DNA of 64,000 bases. Source: Nocardioides eburneiflavus (lineage in GTDB: Bacteria > Actinomycetota > Actinomycetes > Propionibacteriales > Nocardioidaceae). The stretch spans positions 682,001 through 746,000 of the forward strand of contig NZ_SRRO01000001.1 of NCBI RefSeq assembly GCF_004785795.1, given 5' to 3'. Positions within the stretch are counted from its first letter, which is position 1; each line of letters opens with the position of its first letter. Positions 60,868 through 64,000 of the stretch are shown here, in pieces. Under the pieces are notes generated by a model. It saw only the letters and a program-made list of their open reading frames with translations. It did not search any database and had not been told where the DNA came from. The translations under genes were made by a program, and so were the position numbers.

Positions 60868-61134
60868 TCAGCCGACCTCGCTGGGCCGCTCGACCCGCGC
60901 GACCCGCTCGCGCGCGGCGTCGTACGCCTCGTCGAGGCCTCGGCGCAGGAGCGCGATGAGGTCCGGGACCTCGTCGGCGGAGAGCCGGAAGGTGCCGGCG
61001 CAGACGTTGTCGCGCCACAACGACAGGACGACGAGCTGCGACTCCTGGTGCCAGGTCACGCGCAGCGACCGGTCGTCGCCGCGGGGGTCGAGGAAGACCG
61101 CCCCGGTGCGAGGAAGGGTGCGCGGCTGGACCAT
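60868..61134 (-). CDS. Small actinobacterial conserved protein
   Basis: An 88-residue protein: TGAVFLDPRGDDRSLRVTWH, QESQLVVLSLWRDNVCAGTF and RLSADEVPDLIALLRRGLDE. This matches a widespread but uncharacterised actinobacterial family. ATG 61134 gives a natural start; a TTG at 61173 would extend it. Divergent from mutM. Confidence 0.75.
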   Translation of the reverse strand: MVQPRTLPRTGAVFLDPRGDDRSLRVTWHQESQLVVLSLWRDNVCAGTFRLSADEVPDLIALLRRGLDEAYDAARERVARVERPSEVG

Positions 61135-61183
61135 GAGCCATTGTGACCCGGCCCACACGGCGGTGCCAAGCAAGGGCCGAGCC

Positions 61184-61189
61184 TAGACT
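61184..61189 (+). promoter_or_regulatory. -10 box, leaderless mutM
   Basis: TAGACT, 7 bases before GTG 61197. Confidence 0.6.
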
Positions 61190-61196
61190 CGGCACC

Positions 61197-62078
61197 GTGC
61201 CCGAGCTGCCCGAGGTCGAAGCCCTCGTCCAGGACCTGCGCGGCCGCCTCGTTGGCCGCGCGATCAGCCGCGTCGACCTGACCGCGTTCAGCGCGCTCAA
61301 GACCTTCGACCCGCCGCTCCAGGCCCTGCACGGCACGCTCGTCGACGACGTCACCCGCCACGGCAAGTTCCTCGACATCGACGCCAGCGGTGTGCACGTG
61401 GTCATCCACCTCGCCCGGGCCGGGTGGATCAGGTGGCGCGACGAGGTGCCCGCCACGCCGGCGCGACCGAACCCCAAGAACCCGCTCGCGGCGCGCATCG
61501 TGATCGACGACCCCGACCTCGAGGCGCAGCCCGGGCTCGACATCACGGAGGCGGGCACCAAGAAGGGCCTGGCGATCTACGTCGTGCGCGACCCGCAGCA
61601 GGTGGAGGGCGTCGCGCGGCTCGGCCCCGACCCGCTCTCCGACGACTTCACGATCGACGCGCTGCGCCGGATCCTCGAGGCCGAGGGGCGCAAGCAGATC
61701 AAGGGCGTGATGCGGATGCAGTCGATCATCGCCGGCATCGGCAACGCCTACTCCGACGAGATCCTGCACGCCGCGCGGATGTCGCCGTTCAAGCCGGCCA
61801 GCAGCCTCGACGACGAGGACCTGCAGACGTTGTACGACGCCATCCGCCGCACGCTCGGCGACGCCGTCGAGCGATCGAGCGGTCTCGCCGCCAGCGAGCT
61901 CAAGGGCGAGAAGAAGAGCAACCTCGCCGTCCACGGCCGCACCGGCCAGGCGTGCCCGGTGTGCGGCGACGTGGTGCGCGAGGTGTCCTTCGCGGACTCG
62001 AGCCTGCAGTACTGCGCGACCTGCCAGACCGGCGGGAAACCGCTCGCCGACCGTCGGATGTCGAAGCTGCTGAAGTAG
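61197..62078 (+). CDS. mutM: Formamidopyrimidine-DNA glycosylase family protein
   Basis: A 293-residue Fpg/Nei DNA glycosylase. After the initiator comes PELPEVEAL, placing catalytic Pro2 and Glu3 correctly, which fixes GTG 61197 as the start. Lys57 (RHGKFLD) and the zinc finger ACPVCGDVVREV ... YCATCQTGGK are intact, as is the H2TH region GVMRMQSIIAGIGNAYSDEI. It removes oxidised bases. Could be one of the actinobacterial Nei paralogues rather than MutM proper. Confidence 0.9.
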   Translation: MPELPEVEALVQDLRGRLVGRAISRVDLTAFSALKTFDPPLQALHGTLVDDVTRHGKFLDIDASGVHVVIHLARAGWIRWRDEVPATPARPNPKNPLAARIVIDDPDLEAQPGLDITEAGTKKGLAIYVVRDPQQVEGVARLGPDPLSDDFTIDALRRILEAEGRKQIKGVMRMQSIIAGIGNAYSDEILHAARMSPFKPASSLDDEDLQTLYDAIRRTLGDAVERSSGLAASELKGEKKSNLAVHGRTGQACPVCGDVVREVSFADSSLQYCATCQTGGKPLADRRMSKLLK

Positions 62079-62108
62079 CCGCCTCGGGGCCCGGGCCGGG
62101 ACGTGGCA

Positions 62109-62153
62109 GAGGTGTCGGTCGGACTCACCCCCGTGCAGCCCGACCGACACCTC
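62109..62153. terminator. Terminator between convergent mutM and zinc-finger genes
   Basis: GAGGTGTCGGTCGG (62109-62122) pairs perfectly with 62140-62153, 14 bp with a 17-base loop, 31 bases after the mutM stop. Confidence 0.7.
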
Positions 62154-62188
62154 GCAGCGTCAAGACTACCCTGACGTCGCAGATCGTC

Positions 62189-62578
62189 TCACGCAGTGGC
62201 GCCCTTGTCGCCCGATTTGCGGGCGAATCTCTCCCACGCGGCCTGTCGCGACACCCCGAGCGCGCGACCGATCTCCGCCCACGACACCCGGCGGGTGCGA
62301 AGCATGTCGACCCACTCGTGGGCGAAGGCGGTGGTCTGCTCGGCGGAGGACATGATCATCGGCAAGGTGGCGAGCACCTCGGCGTCGGTCATCGAGTCCC
62401 ACGGCAACGTGCTGCGGGCGGCCGCGAGGAGCTCCTCGTCGTGGATCGTCTCGTGGAAGTCGTCGATGCAGCGCGCGCACACCTGCGCACCCAGGCCGCC
62501 GATCAACGGCAGGTCCGTCCCGGGGCCCCCGGGCTCGCCGCAGAAGGAGCAGATCCTGCCCTCGCGCGTGATCGCCAT
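62189..62578 (-). CDS. ClpX-type zinc-finger protein with helix-turn-helix
   Basis: A 129-residue protein. Residues 8-45 are a ClpX-type C4 zinc finger (Cys10, Cys13, Cys34, Cys37: ICSFCGEPG ... VCARCIDDFHE). The C-terminus VSWAEIGRALGVSRQAAWER is a helix-turn-helix. No ATPase domain follows. It may bring Clp-like protein recognition and DNA binding together; function unknown. ATG 62578 has GGAGGG upstream. Confidence 0.85.
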   Translation of the reverse strand: MAITREGRICSFCGEPGGPGTDLPLIGGLGAQVCARCIDDFHETIHDEELLAAARSTLPWDSMTDAEVLATLPMIMSSAEQTTAFAHEWVDMLRTRRVSWAEIGRALGVSRQAAWERFARKSGDKGATA

Positions 62579-62682
62579 GCCGCACCCTCCCTCTCGCCGG
62601 CCGCTGCGTCGATCGTACGGCCCGGTCCGCTTCCCTGATCGCGGACCGTGGATTTGGCCCGGTCGGTGAGTCGTACAGTCCG

Positions 62683-63369
62683 TCAGAGGTCGAGCCGGAA
62701 CACGTCGGGGATCGGCGTGTCCAGGCAGCGCCGCAGGCACTCGAGGTAGTCCGCGCGCGGGCGGCGTACGACTCCGAGCGAGGCCAGGTGCGGGGTCTGC
62801 CACTGCACGTCGAGCACACGGTGGCGTGCGTGCTCGTCGCGGAGCAGGTCGACGAGGGCGACGAGGGCGACCTTGGAGGCGTCACGCTCACGGTGGAACA
62901 TCGACTCCCCGGCGAACAGCCCGCCGACGGCGACGCCGTACAGCCCGCCGGCCAGCCGGCCGTCGCGCCACGCCTCGACCGAGTGCGCCCAGCCGAGCCG
63001 GTGCAGGCGCCCGTAGGCCCGGCGGAACGGCTGGGTGATCCAGCCGTCGGGCCGGTCGGGGCTGCCGCACGCCGCCATGACCTCGTCGAACGCGGTGTCG
63101 ACGCGGATCTCGAAGTCGCGCACCGAGCGGCGCAGCGACCGCGAGACGCGGAGTCCGTCGAGCGGCAGGACGCCCCGCTCCACGGGGGAGAACCAGCCGA
63201 GGTGCTCCTCGACGTCCAGCGTCACCGGCATCGGGAAGAGCCCCTGGGCGTACGCCGTGACGAGGGTGCCCGGCTCGAGGTCCGCGCCGAGGGCGACCAG
63301 GTCGTCGTCGGGGTCCCACGTCGAGGGCGGGGGGAAGGCCCACGGCGTCGGAGCGGGGGCGATGGGCAC
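62683..63369 (-). CDS. aat: Leucyl/phenylalanyl-tRNA-protein transferase
   Basis: A 228-residue Aat of the N-degron pathway, which adds Leu or Phe to proteins with basic N-termini for ClpAP/ClpS. WAFPPPSTWDPDDDLVALGA, YAQGLFPMP and AVGGLFAGESMFHRERDASK are diagnostic. GTG 63369 is chosen because TACCGT lies 7 bases upstream and the length is normal; an upstream TTG would add 7 residues. Confidence 0.94.
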   Translation of the reverse strand: MPIAPAPTPWAFPPPSTWDPDDDLVALGADLEPGTLVTAYAQGLFPMPVTLDVEEHLGWFSPVERGVLPLDGLRVSRSLRRSVRDFEIRVDTAFDEVMAACGSPDRPDGWITQPFRRAYGRLHRLGWAHSVEAWRDGRLAGGLYGVAVGGLFAGESMFHRERDASKVALVALVDLLRDEHARHRVLDVQWQTPHLASLGVVRRPRADYLECLRRCLDTPIPDVFRLDL

Positions 63370-63376
63370 GATTCGC

Positions 63377-63382
63377 ACGGTA
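63377..63382 (-). promoter_or_regulatory. -10 box, leaderless aat
   Basis: TACCGT on the minus strand, 7 bases before GTG 63369; it decides the start. Confidence 0.55.
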
Positions 63383-63473
63383 GCGAACAACCTTTCACGC
63401 CGGGGCGTCGTCTATCCGTCGACGTGCGCCCGCTGGCCTCGGCTCACGTGCGCTGCGGTGCGACACCGGAACG

Positions 63474-63479
63474 TACGAT
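63474..63479 (+). promoter_or_regulatory. -10 box, leaderless EcsC-family gene
   Basis: TACGAT, 6 bases before ATG 63486. Confidence 0.6.
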
Positions 63480-63485
63480 CGGGGC

Positions 63486-64000
63486 ATGGGCTTGAAGCAG
63501 ACCGTCGGGCGCCAGCTCGCGCCGAAGATCCAGGAGCTCACCCCGGGGCTGAGCGCGGGGTTCGTCCGCGAGGCGCTCAACCGCGCGATCGACGGCATCG
63601 GACCGCTGGCGCCTGCGGCCGTGGCCGCCGACAAGCAGCTGCGCGAGCAGCGCGGCAACGTCGAGCGGGCGATCCACGAGGTCATCGAGAACAACGTGCG
63701 CATCGCCGGCGCCCAGGGCTTCGCCACCAACGTCGGCGGCCTGGTGACGATGGCGGTCGCGATCCCGGCCAACGTGACGGGCCTCGCGGTCATCCAGTGC
63801 CGGATGGTGGCCGGCATCGCACACCTGCGCGGTCACGACCTGACCGATCCCCGCGTCCGCAACGCGATCCTCGCGCTGCTCCTCGGCGAGGAGCACGTCA
63901 CCGAGATGGTGAGGAAGAAGAAGCTCCCCGCGACCCCGATGGCGCTGGCGACCGCGCCCGTGCACGACCCGTCGATCGACGGCACCATCTCTGCCGTCGT
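63486..64000 (+). CDS. EcsC-family protein, 3' partial
   Basis: An open frame from ATG 63486 through the right edge (171 codons seen). FATNVGGLVTMAVAIPANVT, GLAVIQCRMVAGIAHLRGHD and DPRVRNAILALLLGEEHV match the EcsC family, membrane-associated proteins of unknown biochemical function. Confidence 0.85.
   Translation, partial: MGLKQTVGRQLAPKIQELTPGLSAGFVREALNRAIDGIGPLAPAAVAADKQLREQRGNVERAIHEVIENNVRIAGAQGFATNVGGLVTMAVAIPANVTGLAVIQCRMVAGIAHLRGHDLTDPRVRNAILALLLGEEHVTEMVRKKKLPATPMALATAPVHDPSIDGTISAV

Overview
This is chromosomal DNA of a high-GC Gram-positive actinobacterium, most like Nocardioides or a close relative in the Propionibacteriales (inferred from gene content, not from a search). Supporting points are the strong G/C third-position bias, a bacterial proteasome activator (bpa) with a GMYL tail, a wax-ester-synthase/DGAT operon, the actinobacterial tadA partner gene, DUF5926/SEC-C and DUF6457 proteins, and many genes whose start codon lies 6-7 bases after a TANNNT -10 box, the signature of leaderless mRNAs. 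Genes are packed tightly, often with 4-base ATGA/GTGA overlaps. I see no prophage, transposase, integrase or CRISPR array. Layout. 0-1.5 kb: end of thpR and a VIT-family metal transporter. 1.5-9.4 kb: maltodextrin locus on the minus strand (malE, malF, malG, a GH13 glucosidase, a phosphotransferase) with a divergent LacI-type regulator. No ATPase subunit is present, so a shared MsiK-type ATPase elsewhere probably powers it. 9.4-12.4 kb: proton-translocating transhydrogenase pntAB. 12.6-14.8 kb: upp, then a coupled tadA cluster ending in a GNAT gene. 14.9-19.7 kb: a three-gene, fully overlapped acyltransferase operon (PlsB-like, HAD-PlsC fusion, WS/DGAT) that fits triacylglycerol or wax-ester synthesis. 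19.8 kb: tRNA-Ser(CGA). 20-25.3 kb: a secreted beta-helix-like protein, a TetR/MMPL efflux pair with a clear operator, and a HAD-IIA phosphatase. 25.4-37.4 kb: membrane and housekeeping genes (spermidine-synthase-like membrane protein, ChrA, VKOR, MFS, aldo/keto reductase, biotin carrier, nitrilase, mobA-like, quinone oxidoreductase). 37.4-47.2 kb: bpa, a TIMP/NTR-like secreted protein, serS with two HAD phosphatases, a PAP2-lipid-kinase fusion, pheA and a GDT1 transporter. 47.2-51.5 kb: arcA, a cyclic-nucleotide-binding protein beside an Rv1264-like adenylate cyclase, and an ECF sigma factor with a coupled membrane protein. 51.6-59.4 kb: SEC-C protein, GDPD, secreted proteins, a 5'-truncated M15-like gene, LysE, terC under a yybP-ykoY-type riboswitch, and a flavin disulfide reductase. 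59.5-64 kb: an AAA ATPase with a palindromic upstream region, mutM, a ClpX-type zinc-finger/HTH protein, aat, and the start of an EcsC-family gene. The most notable non-coding signals are the terC riboswitch, whose P1 stem and Shine-Dalgarno-blocking hairpin are mutually exclusive; two families of intergenic palindromic repeats (A, two copies whose stems differ but stay paired; B, four copies); inverted repeats at most convergent gene ends, two of which contain both stop codons; and the widespread leaderless promoter pattern.
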